Shown piece after piece: positions 37,494 through 46,099 of a stretch of DNA of 64,000 nt. The position numbers and the translations under genes were made by a program. Source of the DNA: Lampropedia aestuarii. Its GTDB lineage: Bacteria; Pseudomonadota; Gammaproteobacteria; Burkholderiales; Burkholderiaceae_C. The stretch covers positions 1-64,000 of the forward strand of contig NZ_SSWX01000009.1 in NCBI RefSeq assembly GCF_004803635.1, in the 5' to 3' direction. The notes under the pieces were generated by a model. The model worked only from the letters and a program-made list of their open reading frames with translations, did no database searches and was not told the origin of the DNA. Each line of letters opens with the position of its first letter. Position 1 is the stretch's first letter.

Positions 37494-37688
37494 GCGGTGC
37501 TGTATAAATGCAAAGTGGTGCTAAAAGCAGACGGGCTCACCTCGCGTTGGGCAATCGGGCCAACAAGCACGCTCATTGGCAGCAAGGCCAGAAGCCCATC
37601 TTTATGCGCGCAGTGTACCGTAAGTGTGCATCAGCCTATCCATGCTGTCTAGCGACACGCCTTTTCTACATGCACTCCGGCCACCACA

Positions 37689-38633
37689 TTACAGGGCAGC
37701 GAGCCAATCGCGGCGAATCAAAAACTGTTCGGTCAACGCGGCCTCTGGCGTGCCTGGGGCAAAGGTTTTTTGGTAGGCCCAGTTGGCTTGAGGCGGCATC
37801 GACAACAAGATCGACTCGGTGCGCCCGCCCGACTGCAGGCCAAAATGCGTGCCGCGGTCAAACACCAGATTGAACTCCACATAGCGCCCGCGGCGGTAAC
37901 TTTGAAAGTCGCGCTGCGCCTGACCGTAGGGCATGTCTTTGCGGCGCTCGACAATCGGCAAGTAAGCCTCTAGGAAATGCGAGCCCACCGATTGCATCAT
38001 CGCAAAACCACCGTCAAAGCCCAGCTCCGAGACATCGTCGTAGAAAATACCACCTACACCGCGCTGCTCATTGCGGTGCTTTAAAAAGAAGTACTCGTCG
38101 CACCATTGCTTGTAGCGCGCATAGCGCTCTGGGCCAAACGGCTGCACGCTGGCTCTGCAGACACGGTGAAAATGCACAGCATCTTCTTCAAAGCCGTAGT
38201 AGGGCGTCAAATCCATACCGCCGCCAAACCAGCTGACAGCCGGGCCTTTGACAGGAAATGCGGTGATCATGCGCACATTCATATGCACCGTGGGCACATA
38301 GGGGTTGCGGGGGTGGAACACCAGGGAAACGCCCTGCGCCTCAAATGCAGCGCCCGCCAGCTCGGGGCGCTTTTGCGTCGCCGATGGCGGCAAGGCCACG
38401 CCTTGTACATGGGAGAAGCCGCAACCGGCACGCTCAAACACTTGACCGCCTTCCAAAATGCAGGTGATGCCATTGCCTTGCAGGGGCTCATGCGCGGCTT
38501 TGTGCCACGGCTCTTGCAGGCAGGTCTGCGTGCCACCGGCCGCTTGCTCGCAGGTATCCAGGGCTTGGATGATGGTTTGTTGCAGGCCCAGTAAATAATC
38601 TCTGACGGCTTGGGTAGCGGGGGTCTTTGTCAT
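37689..38633 (-). CDS. hemF: Oxygen-dependent coproporphyrinogen-III oxidase
   Basis: Decarboxylates coproporphyrinogen III to protoporphyrinogen IX with O2 in haem synthesis. The 314-residue product has [47 protein letters not shown] and [21 protein letters not shown], all typical. The ATG at 38633 ([10 protein letters not shown]) is chosen because the 101-codon upstream extension is repeat and non-homologous sequence. With hemL elsewhere in the window, two haem-pathway genes are present. Confidence 0.95.
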   Translation of the reverse strand: MTKTPATQAVRDYLLGLQQTIIQALDTCEQAAGGTQTCLQEPWHKAAHEPLQGNGITCILEGGQVFERAGCGFSHVQGVALPPSATQKRPELAGAAFEAQGVSLVFHPRNPYVPTVHMNVRMITAFPVKGPAVSWFGGGMDLTPYYGFEEDAVHFHRVCRASVQPFGPERYARYKQWCDEYFFLKHRNEQRGVGGIFYDDVSELGFDGGFAMMQSVGSHFLEAYLPIVERRKDMPYGQAQRDFQSYRRGRYVEFNLVFDRGTHFGLQSGGRTESILLSMPPQANWAYQKTFAPGTPEAALTEQFLIRRDWLAAL

Positions 38634-38718
38634 GCAGTGTGGCCAGTTAGACGGTGTCGGACATGGGGATGATTGTAAACACGCCATGCCTATCAAGGGC
38701 ATATGCGCACAGAGACTG

Positions 38719-38878
38719 AGAGCCTGTTCAACATTCAGCGCGCCGTCGCGCAAGGCACAACAAAGAGGCTGTGCAAGGCGCCTGTTGCAGCTCATTCCTC
38801 TGTATGCGCAAAACGGGCAACGCCACAATGCACTTTTTGGGGCTTCAACGCGGCTGCGTCGAGATGATGAACAGGCTC
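38719..38878. repeat. Dispersed repeat element, complete copy
   Basis: Left end AGAGCCTGTTCA (38719-38730) and right end TGAACAGGCTC (38868-38878) are perfect inverted copies over 11 bases. The core has CGCGCAAGGCACAA, GCAAGGCGCCTGTTGC and GCAACGCCACAATGC, shared with the copies at 17270 and 48854. Confidence 0.8.
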
Positions 38879-38888
38879 CAAGAGCCAG

Positions 38889-38925
38889 AAAAAACCGCCG
38901 TGGCGCAAAGAACACCACGGCGGTT
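38889..38925 (-). terminator. Intrinsic terminator downstream of purD
   Basis: An 11-bp perfect stem (AACCGCCGTGG at 38893-38903, CCACGGCGGTT at 38915-38925) with a T run on the minus-strand 3' side. It lies about 60 bases past the purD stop. Confidence 0.85.
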
Positions 38926-38987
38926 GACCAGTCCATTGGTGCTTGGCTTAGCGGGTGTTAACGCCCGCTGCTGCCGCACCCTGGCAC

Positions 38988-40271
38988 TCAGTTCTTAATG
39001 GCGCGGTAGCCAATGTCTTTGCGGTATTGCTCGCCCTCGAAATGAATCCAGCTGGCCACCTCGTACGCGCGCTGCTGGGCTTGCTTGACGTTGTCGCCAA
39101 GCGCCGTGACGCACAGCACGCGACCACCGCTGGTTTTGACCACGCCATCTTCCAGCACGGTGCCAGCATGGAATACCATGGCGTCGTCCAGCTCGGTCTC
39201 TGGCAGACCTTGAATGGCATCGCCTTTGCGCGGTGCTTCTGGGTAGCCGCCAGCGGCCATCACCACGCCCAGTGCGACGCGTCTGTCCCACTCAAGCTCG
39301 ACTTTGTCGAGCTTGCCATCCACGGCAGCGACAAACACTTCGTACAAATCGCTTTTGAGGCGCATCATGATCGGCTGGGTTTCAGGATCGCCCATGCGGC
39401 AATTGAATTCCAGCGTTTTAGGCTGGCCGTTCTCGTCGATCATCAAGCCCGCATACAAAAAACCAGTAAACAAAATGCCATCGCGCTCCATGCCACGCAC
39501 CGTGGGCAAGATGATTTCGCGCATCGCCCGTGCATGCACATCGGCGGTGACCACCGGCGCTGGCGAATACGCGCCCATGCCGCCAGTGTTCGGGCCTTGA
39601 TCGCCATCGCGCAAGCGTTTGTGGTCCTGGCTGGTGGCCATGGCAACGACATTTTTGCCATCCGACATGACAATGAAGCTGGCCTCTTCGCCAACCAAGA
39701 ACTCTTCAATCACAACCCGCGCTTCGCCTGCGTTATGGACTGCGCCATAGCGGTTGTCCAGCAACATGTCTTCGACCGCTTCGTACGCTTGCTCGACGGT
39801 TTCAGCCACGACCACGCCTTTACCAGCCGCCAGACCATCAGCCTTCACCACAATCGGCGCGCCCAATTGGTCGATGTACGCTTTGGCCGCAGCCACGTCG
39901 GTGAAGGTGTCAAAGGCCGCAGTCGGAATGCCGTGGCGCTTCATGAAGTTTTTAGAGAAGGCTTTGGAGCTCTCCAATTGCGCGGCTTTTTGCGTTGGGC
40001 CAAAAATCTTCAAACCATGGGCACGGAACTCATCGACCACACCTGCGGCCAAAGGCGCTTCTGGACCCACTACTGTCAAGGTGATTTTTTCTTGCTGCGC
40101 CCACTCGCGCAATGCCACCACATCGCTGATGTTGACGTTTTTGAACTTGGGGTTCAAGGCCGTGCCACCATTGCCGGGCGCAACAAACAACTCTGTCACG
40201 CGCGGCGATTGGGCCAATTTCCAAGCCAGTGCGTGTTCTCGGCCGCCGCCACCAATCACAAGGACTCTCAT
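38988..40271 (-). CDS. purD: Phosphoribosylamine-glycine ligase
   Basis: An ATP-grasp enzyme making glycinamide ribonucleotide in de novo purine synthesis. The 427-residue product starts MRVLVIGGGGREHALAWKLAQSP and has PSDYDxx-type ATP-grasp features, VVKADGLAAGKGVVVA and FNCRMGDPETQPIM. It is downstream of the yebC-family gene and upstream of hemF on the same strand, with repeat copies in both gaps. Confidence 0.97.
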   Translation of the reverse strand: MRVLVIGGGGREHALAWKLAQSPRVTELFVAPGNGGTALNPKFKNVNISDVVALREWAQQEKITLTVVGPEAPLAAGVVDEFRAHGLKIFGPTQKAAQLESSKAFSKNFMKRHGIPTAAFDTFTDVAAAKAYIDQLGAPIVVKADGLAAGKGVVVAETVEQAYEAVEDMLLDNRYGAVHNAGEARVVIEEFLVGEEASFIVMSDGKNVVAMATSQDHKRLRDGDQGPNTGGMGAYSPAPVVTADVHARAMREIILPTVRGMERDGILFTGFLYAGLMIDENGQPKTLEFNCRMGDPETQPIMMRLKSDLYEVFVAAVDGKLDKVELEWDRRVALGVVMAAGGYPEAPRKGDAIQGLPETELDDAMVFHAGTVLEDGVVKTSGGRVLCVTALGDNVKQAQQRAYEVASWIHFEGEQYRKDIGYRAIKN

Positions 40272-40321
40272 ACGTAGGATTCAATTGAGCGCTCACGCGC
40301 GTTTGGTTGTCGGATCTGGCT

Positions 40322-40492
40322 AGAACCCGTTGACTGGCTTTTAGCAGTTGCGCAAGGCATCAAAGGGCAGTGCAAGGCGTCTGTTGTCGCTCATACGCGG
40401 GTATGCGCGGCAACAGGCGGCGCAGTCATGCGCCTTATGGTCTGGCCTTGGGACTTCCAACGCGGTCTGCTAAAGGTTCATAAACAGGTTCT
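40322..40492. repeat. Dispersed repeat element, complete copy
   Basis: Left end AGAACCCGTTGACTGGCTTT (40322 onward) is degenerate; right end CATAAACAGGTTCT (40479-40492) is close to consensus in inverted orientation. The core hairpin is GTTGTCGCTCATAC/GTATGCGCGGCAAC. The last two bases belong to the TAA stop codon of the yebC-family gene. Confidence 0.75.
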
Positions 40493-41211
40493 TAAAGTTG
40501 GGCGTTATGAAAAATATCTTGCGTATCATCCAGGTCTTCGAGCGCGTCCAAGAGTTTTTGCATGCGCTCGGCATCCTCTCCCTCCAGAGCAATGCTGACA
40601 TCGGCACGCATGGTGACCTCGGCCATCTCAGAGCTGAAACCTGCGGCCTCCAGCGCCAGCTTGACGGCTTCAAAATCAGCAGGGTCACACAAGACCTCAA
40701 TCGCACCTTCCTCGTCGGTCACCACGTCGTTGGCACCGGCTTCGAGCGCGACCTCCATTATTCGGTCTTCATCAGTGCCTGGTGCAAAAAAGAATTGGCC
40801 CACACGCTGAAACTGGAACGCTACGGAGCCTTCCGTGCCCATATTACCGCCGTACTTGTTAAACGCATGGCGCACTTCCGCCACCGTGCGCTTGTTGTTG
40901 TCGGTCATGGTGTCGACGATGATGGCAGCGCCACCAATGCCATAGCCCTCGTAGCGGATCTCTTCGTACTGCACCCCTTCGAGGTTGCCAGTAGCTTTGT
41001 CGATATTGCGCTTGATGTTATCGGCCGGCATATTGGCCGCCTTGGCCTTGTCAATGGCCAAACGCAAACGTGGATTGGCACTTGCATCAGCCCCTCCGGC
41101 ACGCGCAGCAACGATGATTTCGCGAATCAAGCGTGTCCAGATGCGTCCACGTTTCTCATCCTGGCGCCCTTTGCGGTGCTGGATGTTTGCCCACTTGCTA
41201 TGCCCTGCCAT
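40492..41211 (-). CDS. YebC/PmpR family protein
   Basis: A 239-residue protein of the YebC/PmpR/TACO1 family, annotated as DNA-binding regulators and more recently linked to translation of proline-rich stretches. [39 protein letters not shown] and [23 protein letters not shown] are diagnostic. The ATG at 41211 (MAGHSKW) is the family start; a 15-codon upstream extension is rejected. Its stop codon TAA overlaps the end of a dispersed repeat. It is followed by purD. Confidence 0.95.
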   Translation of the reverse strand: MAGHSKWANIQHRKGRQDEKRGRIWTRLIREIIVAARAGGADASANPRLRLAIDKAKAANMPADNIKRNIDKATGNLEGVQYEEIRYEGYGIGGAAIIVDTMTDNNKRTVAEVRHAFNKYGGNMGTEGSVAFQFQRVGQFFFAPGTDEDRIMEVALEAGANDVVTDEEGAIEVLCDPADFEAVKLALEAAGFSSEMAEVTMRADVSIALEGEDAERMQKLLDALEDLDDTQDIFHNAQL

Positions 41212-41451
41212 GCCATGCCTCTCTGTCAGATCGGGCCAAAGCGAACGCCAGCCCACCCATCAATGACAACCCAAAAGTTGACATTTTACTTGGTCAAACT
41301 CTGTGCGAGGGCTTGCCACTCAGGCTTGTCTCAGTATTTGTTTTCGTTTACTTTTCACCAGCACTATGCGTTAGCACCTGAACTGGCATGGCCGCTGGGG
41401 CCATTTTCACTGCGCCAAGCCAAGTGCAGCGCCACTCTCTCAGTGCCTGCA

Positions 41452-42597
41452 TTATGCGCCAGACACCAAAGTCCATGCCTGCTCAATCACTACCCCAACA
41501 AGGGCACCAATGGCATGCGGTTTGTGGCTAAAAACCATCAAATGCGGCTCAGCCGCATGCGCCAACCTGAGCATCAACTGGTAGCGCTCACCCTTGAAGA
41601 CACAATCGACCACGCATGCTGCCAGGCTATCGGGCGCTGGTCCATCTGCGTGCGGCGACGGCTCCAGCACGCGCACATGTTCGGGGCGCACCAAGATCTG
41701 GCGCTGGGCTTTGCGCGAATCCGGCAAAGCCCAGCGAATCGCCTGGTGCAACAAGGCACTATCGGCAATGCACTGGCCTTCCGTGCGCGCCATATTGGCC
41801 AGTGCGCCACAGGCCTCCGCCTTCAGCACACTGCCCTGGCCAATAAAACGCGCCAGCCAAGGCGTGCGTGGCTGGCGGTAGATCTGCTGCGGCGTGCCGC
41901 GCTGCACCAGCTGTCCTTGGTGCATCACGGCGACTTCGTCGGCCAGCGCCATCGCCTCGGCCTGGTCGTGGGTGACATAAATCAAGGTCGCGCCACTTTG
42001 GCGGTGCAACCGGCGAAACGCGTCCTCCATCGTGTGGCGCAAATGGCGGTCCAGATTGGCCAGCGGCTCATCAAGCAAGATCACGCGCGGCTCGGCGGCA
42101 ATACAGCGCGCCAAGGCCACACGCTGTTTTTGCCCGCCCGACAACTCGTGCGGCATCGCGTCGCGCTTTTCAGCCAGCTCCACCTGCGCCAACGCCTGCT
42201 CAATCGCACGCCCATAATCCTGGCCCTTCACTCCGCGCAATTTCAGCGCATAGCCCACGTTGTCACCTACCGTCATATGCGGCCACAGCGCATAGGACTG
42301 AAACACCATGCCCATGCCACGCTGCTCCGCGGGCACGCTGTGCGTGGCGTTGGCCAGCACAACACCGTCGAGGTGGATGCTGCCAGCATCGGGCTGCTCA
42401 AAGCCAGCAACCATCCTCAGCGTCGTGGTTTTGCCACAGCCGCTAGGCCCGAGCAAAGCGAGAAATTGGCCCTGACTGACCTGTAAATCCAGGTCTTTGA
42501 CAACCGCCTGGTGGCCATAGCTGCGACGCAGCTGTTTGAGTTGCAGCAGCGGCTTGTCGCCAAGCACTGGCGGTTTATAGGGGTTTAGTTGCGCCAT
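41452..42597 (-). CDS. ABC transporter ATP-binding protein, iron(III)/FbpC-like
   Basis: An importer ATPase of 381 residues: Walker A GPSGCGKTTTLRM, signature ELSGGQKQRVALARCI, Walker B RVILLDEPLANLD, and a C-terminal TOBE-like domain (about 285-375) as in the FbpC/PotA subfamily. The start at 42597 (MAQLNPYKPP) overlaps the end of the permease gene by 13 bases. It is the last gene of a three-gene import operon. Confidence 0.88.
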   Translation of the reverse strand: MAQLNPYKPPVLGDKPLLQLKQLRRSYGHQAVVKDLDLQVSQGQFLALLGPSGCGKTTTLRMVAGFEQPDAGSIHLDGVVLANATHSVPAEQRGMGMVFQSYALWPHMTVGDNVGYALKLRGVKGQDYGRAIEQALAQVELAEKRDAMPHELSGGQKQRVALARCIAAEPRVILLDEPLANLDRHLRHTMEDAFRRLHRQSGATLIYVTHDQAEAMALADEVAVMHQGQLVQRGTPQQIYRQPRTPWLARFIGQGSVLKAEACGALANMARTEGQCIADSALLHQAIRWALPDSRKAQRQILVRPEHVRVLEPSPHADGPAPDSLAACVVDCVFKGERYQLMLRLAHAAEPHLMVFSHKPHAIGALVGVVIEQAWTLVSGA

Positions 42598-44375
42598 GGA
42601 ATCGCTCCACGTGGCAGCTTGCGCCCCAGCCATGCCAAAGCCAGCATCGCCGCAACCACAAACACCACAATCAACACAGACACGGCCGAAGCCAGCACGG
42701 TTTCGCCACTTTCATTGAAGTTAAAAATCAACACACCCAAAGTTTCATGACCCGCACTCCACAGCAAGGCAGACACCGTCAGCTCATTGAGCGCGGTTAA
42801 AAAGACCAGCAAGCCCGCAGCCCAACAGGCCGGTGCCAGCAAAGGCGCCAGAACATGCAGCAAACGCTGGCGCTGGTTGGCGCCTGCCAGTTGCGCGGCC
42901 TCTTCCAGCGCAGGATCTGTCTCCTGCATCGCACTGAGCAAGGGCCGCAAGGCGACAATCCAAAAGCGCGCCAGATACGCCACAAAAATCAGCCACAAAC
43001 TGCCATACAAGCCCCAGTCCCACCAAGGAAAGGGCCGGGCAAACGCCAAAATACAGGCGACTGCCAGCACGACGCCGGGCACGGCATAGGGCAGCTCCAA
43101 CAGGTTTTCCAGCCAGCGCAAGGCGCGCGAAGAGCGACGCGCCATCAACCAGGCCAATGGCAGACACACGGCCACCAAGACCAGCGCCGCCAAGCTCGAC
43201 AACAGCAGGCTATTGCCGCCAGCGCGCCAGGTCACGCGCTGCTCAAACAGCATGTGCGCATAGGCCTGCAAGCCCATCGTGTGCCAGCTCAGTGGCACGC
43301 CCAATGCAGGCACCAAAGACGCGGCCAGCAAAGCCAGCAGTGGTGCGACCAGGACCACTAACAAGACGGCCAACAGCAAGGCTTCACACCACGGCCGCCA
43401 TGCCCCCAGGCGCCACTGCAGGGGTTTGCCTGCATGGCCTAATAAGCGGTAGCCATTGGGCTGCTGCAGCACGCGCTGCAATCCCACGCCCAACAAGGCC
43501 AGCATCGCGGTCAGCACCGACAGGCTGGCCACTTGCGGCAGCATGCTGGCGCCAAGGCTGGCCATTTTTTGGTAGATCAAGGTCGGCAGCACATAGTAGC
43601 TGGCCGGGATGCCCAGCAAGGCCGGAATGCCGAAATTGCCAAGCCCAGAGACAAATGCGAGCATCGCGCCTGCGGCCAGGCCTCGCTTGGCCAAGGGCCA
43701 GACGACATCAGACAGCATGCGCCAGCGCCCAGCACCTGCCTGCTGCGCGGCTTCGACCAAGTCCGACGGAATCGCCAGCAAGCTGCTGCGCACGGCCAAA
43801 TAAACCAGTGCCGCATGCTGCACCCCCAGTAGCAAAGCAATGCCTGCGCCCGAGTACAAAGGCTGCGGGCTACCCAGTGGTGGAGCGAGGCCCAGCGCGT
43901 TCAACAAAGCACTCGATGGTCCGGTCATTTGCAACCAGGCCAGGGCGGTGACCTGCGGAGGGATCATCATCGGCAGCATCAAACCAAATACCCACAGGGC
44001 TTTGGCGCGCACATTGGTCAGTGTCACGGCCAGCGCAAAGCCACCGCCCAGCAGCACCGAAATCAGCATGCCGCCGCCGCTGGTGACCAGGCTGTGCCAA
44101 ACCGCCAACCAGGTGGCGCGTTGTGTCAAGACCTGCGCCATCGCTGAAGGCTGGGCACTGAGGCCGTCAGTGACCACCAGCCACAGCAGTTGCAGCATGG
44201 GCCACAAACAGACGACCGCAGCCAATGCCAACAAGGCAGCACTGAGCCAGCCAGAGCGATCGGCGCGCAGAGCTTTGGCATGGCTGGCAGGCAGGCGGCG
44301 CTTGCCGGCAAGCGCAGAAGCGGCGGCACCGGCCTGTACGCCGGTGCTCGCCGCAGCAGAAAAACGTTCAGGCAA
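42585..44375 (-). CDS. ABC transporter permease, iron(III)/FbpB-like, fused two-domain
   Basis: A 596-residue membrane protein with about twelve hydrophobic helices in two homologous halves, each with an EAA-type loop (DLVEAAQQAGAGRWRMLSDV near 200; DPALEEAAQLAGANQRQRL near 500). This fused form is typical of FbpB/ThiP-type iron or thiamine permeases. It follows the binding-protein gene by 26 bases and overlaps the ATPase gene. Confidence 0.88.
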   Translation of the reverse strand: MPERFSAAASTGVQAGAAASALAGKRRLPASHAKALRADRSGWLSAALLALAAVVCLWPMLQLLWLVVTDGLSAQPSAMAQVLTQRATWLAVWHSLVTSGGGMLISVLLGGGFALAVTLTNVRAKALWVFGLMLPMMIPPQVTALAWLQMTGPSSALLNALGLAPPLGSPQPLYSGAGIALLLGVQHAALVYLAVRSSLLAIPSDLVEAAQQAGAGRWRMLSDVVWPLAKRGLAAGAMLAFVSGLGNFGIPALLGIPASYYVLPTLIYQKMASLGASMLPQVASLSVLTAMLALLGVGLQRVLQQPNGYRLLGHAGKPLQWRLGAWRPWCEALLLAVLLVVLVAPLLALLAASLVPALGVPLSWHTMGLQAYAHMLFEQRVTWRAGGNSLLLSSLAALVLVAVCLPLAWLMARRSSRALRWLENLLELPYAVPGVVLAVACILAFARPFPWWDWGLYGSLWLIFVAYLARFWIVALRPLLSAMQETDPALEEAAQLAGANQRQRLLHVLAPLLAPACWAAGLLVFLTALNELTVSALLWSAGHETLGVLIFNFNESGETVLASAVSVLIVVFVVAAMLALAWLGRKLPRGAIPWRN

Positions 44376-44401
44376 AGAGCGCTACCTCACACCGCCATGG
44401 C

Positions 44402-45397
44402 TTATTGCGCGGCATCAAAAATTTGACTGAAACGGGCTTTGTCGGCCTCGGTCTGCGCCAATGCATGGGCGGCATTGAGTGGCAAGATGTTGATGCTGTC
44501 ACGCGCAGGAAAGCCTTCGGGCATCGCACTGCCATTGCGCGCCGGGATATAGCCTTGCTGCAACACCAATTGTTGGCCCGCTTCAGACAGCAGAAAATCG
44601 ACCAGTCGTGCCGCTGCGGCAGGCTGCTGGCTGCTTTTGAGAATCGCCACCGGCTCGGTCACTACGGTCACACCTTCTTGCGGAAAAACAAATTCCACGG
44701 GTGCGCCTTTGGCCTTCTCACGAATCGCCAGGTAGTCGGCCAATACGCCATAAGGCTTGGTGCCCGTGGCCACGGCTTTGAGCACGCCGCCATTGCCACC
44801 CTGGACCTGGGCCTGGTTGGCTTTGAGTGCCTCGTAATAGCCCCAGCCAAACTCTGGCATATTCACCAAGGTTTGCATGTGCAACATGGCCGCACCGGAA
44901 TACAAAGGACTGGGTGCGGCAACCAGATTTTTATAGGCAGGCGTGACGAGGTCCTGCCAGCTTTGCGGCTTGCTGGGCGCGGCGCTGTGGTGGGCAATGC
45001 CGGTGGTGATCAGTTTGGTGCTGTAGTAGTAACCGGCTGGATCGTACAAATCGGCGCTGTAGTGCTGTCGCTCAGCACTCAAATGGGGCTGGAGCAAATC
45101 GCGCTGTTTGAGTGACTCCAAAGTCACCGTGTCTGCAATCAGCAGCACATCGGCCTTGACGGCTTTGGCAGCCAGCTCAGCCTCCAGGCGAGTCATCAAT
45201 TGCGTCGTGCCATCGCGCACCCACTCGACCTTGATGCCTGGGTTTTGCGCCATGAAGGCATCGACCGTGGCCTGGGCATCGCTATTGGGTTGGCTGGTGT
45301 ACAAGGTGATCGTCTGGGCGCTCGCAACACCAGCACCAAAAACCAGCGTGCTGACGCACAGCGCCACAGGCACACGCAAAAATGGGGGCAATTTCAT
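44402..45397 (-). CDS. ABC transporter substrate-binding protein, iron(III)/FbpA-like
   Basis: A periplasmic binding protein of 331 residues with a Sec signal (MKLPPFLRVPVALCVSTLVF, cleavage near ASAQ). It begins TITLYTSQPNSDAQATVDAF and has PAGYYYSTKLITTGIAHH, the pattern of the FbpA/AfuA cluster of iron and related binding proteins; aminoethylphosphonate binding proteins look similar, so iron is likely but not certain. The start at 45397 is chosen because the signal peptide begins there. Confidence 0.85.
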   Translation of the reverse strand: MKLPPFLRVPVALCVSTLVFGAGVASAQTITLYTSQPNSDAQATVDAFMAQNPGIKVEWVRDGTTQLMTRLEAELAAKAVKADVLLIADTVTLESLKQRDLLQPHLSAERQHYSADLYDPAGYYYSTKLITTGIAHHSAAPSKPQSWQDLVTPAYKNLVAAPSPLYSGAAMLHMQTLVNMPEFGWGYYEALKANQAQVQGGNGGVLKAVATGTKPYGVLADYLAIREKAKGAPVEFVFPQEGVTVVTEPVAILKSSQQPAAAARLVDFLLSEAGQQLVLQQGYIPARNGSAMPEGFPARDSINILPLNAAHALAQTEADKARFSQIFDAAQ

Positions 45398-45663
45398 GAT
45401 GGAAAATGGACACAAAAAGGCTGAGAAACCGTGAATCCGGGCCACGCAGGCCGACCGCTTGTGACCGTCGCATTCGCTGACAGGCAAGCTGGCTGGCCGC
45501 GCGCCGCGTAGCCTAAGACGCAGCGGTGACACTTTCATGACATTGCCATTTTGGGTATAGGGGTGCTCTGCAGAATCTCCGTGCCCGGCACGGGCGGAGT
45601 GCATCACAGTGCTGTCATATTCAAACCCTAGCATGGAGTTCCATCTACCACGAGGACACTTGT
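45398..45663. other. Divergent region between the iron transporter and the small acidic protein gene
   Basis: About 265 bases. It contains GTGCCCGGCAC, a short palindrome nested in CTCCG...GCGGAG inverted arms near 45581-45600, a possible operator. No Fur box was recognised. Confidence 0.4.
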
Positions 45664-45897
45664 ATGACTCACCCACACGCGACACAGCACGCTGCGGCGT
45701 TGGCAGACCATTTTGTTTCCGTTATTTTGGAGGGCGACCCAGAGCTGCTGGTCAGCAATCTGGATGAGCTCGATGAAGAGGAAGTACGCGACGTTGCCAA
45801 ACGACTGGCGATCTTCCGTTTGGCGTTGATCGAGGAGCTGGCCGCACAGCCGCATGCACAGGATGAGGATGAGGACGACGACTGCGACGAAGCCTGA
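45664..45897 (+). CDS. Small acidic protein of unknown function
   Basis: A 77-residue protein I do not recognise. It has an amphipathic helical centre (LLVSNLDELDEEEVRDVAKRL) and an extremely acidic C-terminus of Asp and Glu (DEDEDDDCDEA). A GAGGAC ribosome-binding site stands before the ATG, the third-codon pattern looks coding, and it faces the transporter operon across a promoter region, so it is probably real. Twelve bases after its stop begins a tandem array of dispersed-repeat ends. Confidence 0.65.
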   Translation: MTHPHATQHAAALADHFVSVILEGDPELLVSNLDELDEEEVRDVAKRLAIFRLALIEELAAQPHAQDEDEDDDCDEA

Positions 45898-45908
45898 CCC
45901 TCGCCCTT

Positions 45909-45958
45909 AGAACGTGTTTACGCTTTAAGAACGTATTCACGATCTAAGAGCCTGCTAC
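45909..45958. repeat. Tandem array of three dispersed-repeat ends, 19-bp period
   Basis: AGAACGTGTTTACGCTT (45909), AGAACGTATTCACGATCT (45928) and AGAGCCTGCTAC (45947) begin exactly 19 bases apart. All match the outer end of the dispersed element, but no core follows. Confidence 0.75.
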
Positions 45959-45967
45959 ATCATCTCT

Positions 45968-45993
45968 GCGCAGCGCTGAACACAGCGCTGCGC
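45968..45993. terminator. Strong hairpin after the small acidic protein gene
   Basis: GCGCAGCGCTG and CAGCGCTGCGC form a perfect 11-bp stem with an AACA loop. There is no T run, so it is terminator-like rather than a clear intrinsic terminator. Confidence 0.4.
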
Positions 45994-46099
45994 TGCCTTT
46001 GCCAGCTCACCAGCCCGATACACAGCATGCACTGCCTGTGCACAGGTTTCTGTGTCTGCGCGATCAAGGCCGCTCACCGGCCCAATTGGGGGAGTCACC

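Larger units (their letters stand above)
38634..38987. other. Intergenic region between purD and hemF
   Basis: A 350-base gap without a gene. It contains a complete copy of the dispersed repeat (38719-38878) and the purD terminator (38889-38925). Confidence 0.7.

Noticed and set aside
36363-37652. A 429-codon open frame on the plus strand opposite rsfS, rich in Gly, Phe, Cys and Arg
   Set aside because: It is the antisense reading of the Ala/Lys repeat tail of rsfS and of the end of iclR. Composition follows from the repeats and no start signal is seen.
38955-40277. A 440-codon open frame opposite purD
   Set aside because: It is the antisense shadow of purD, a full-length conserved enzyme.
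40498-42486. A 662-codon open frame on the plus strand across yebC and the iron ABC ATPase
   Set aside because: It covers two well-supported genes on the other strand and their intergenic gap, and shows no domain pattern.
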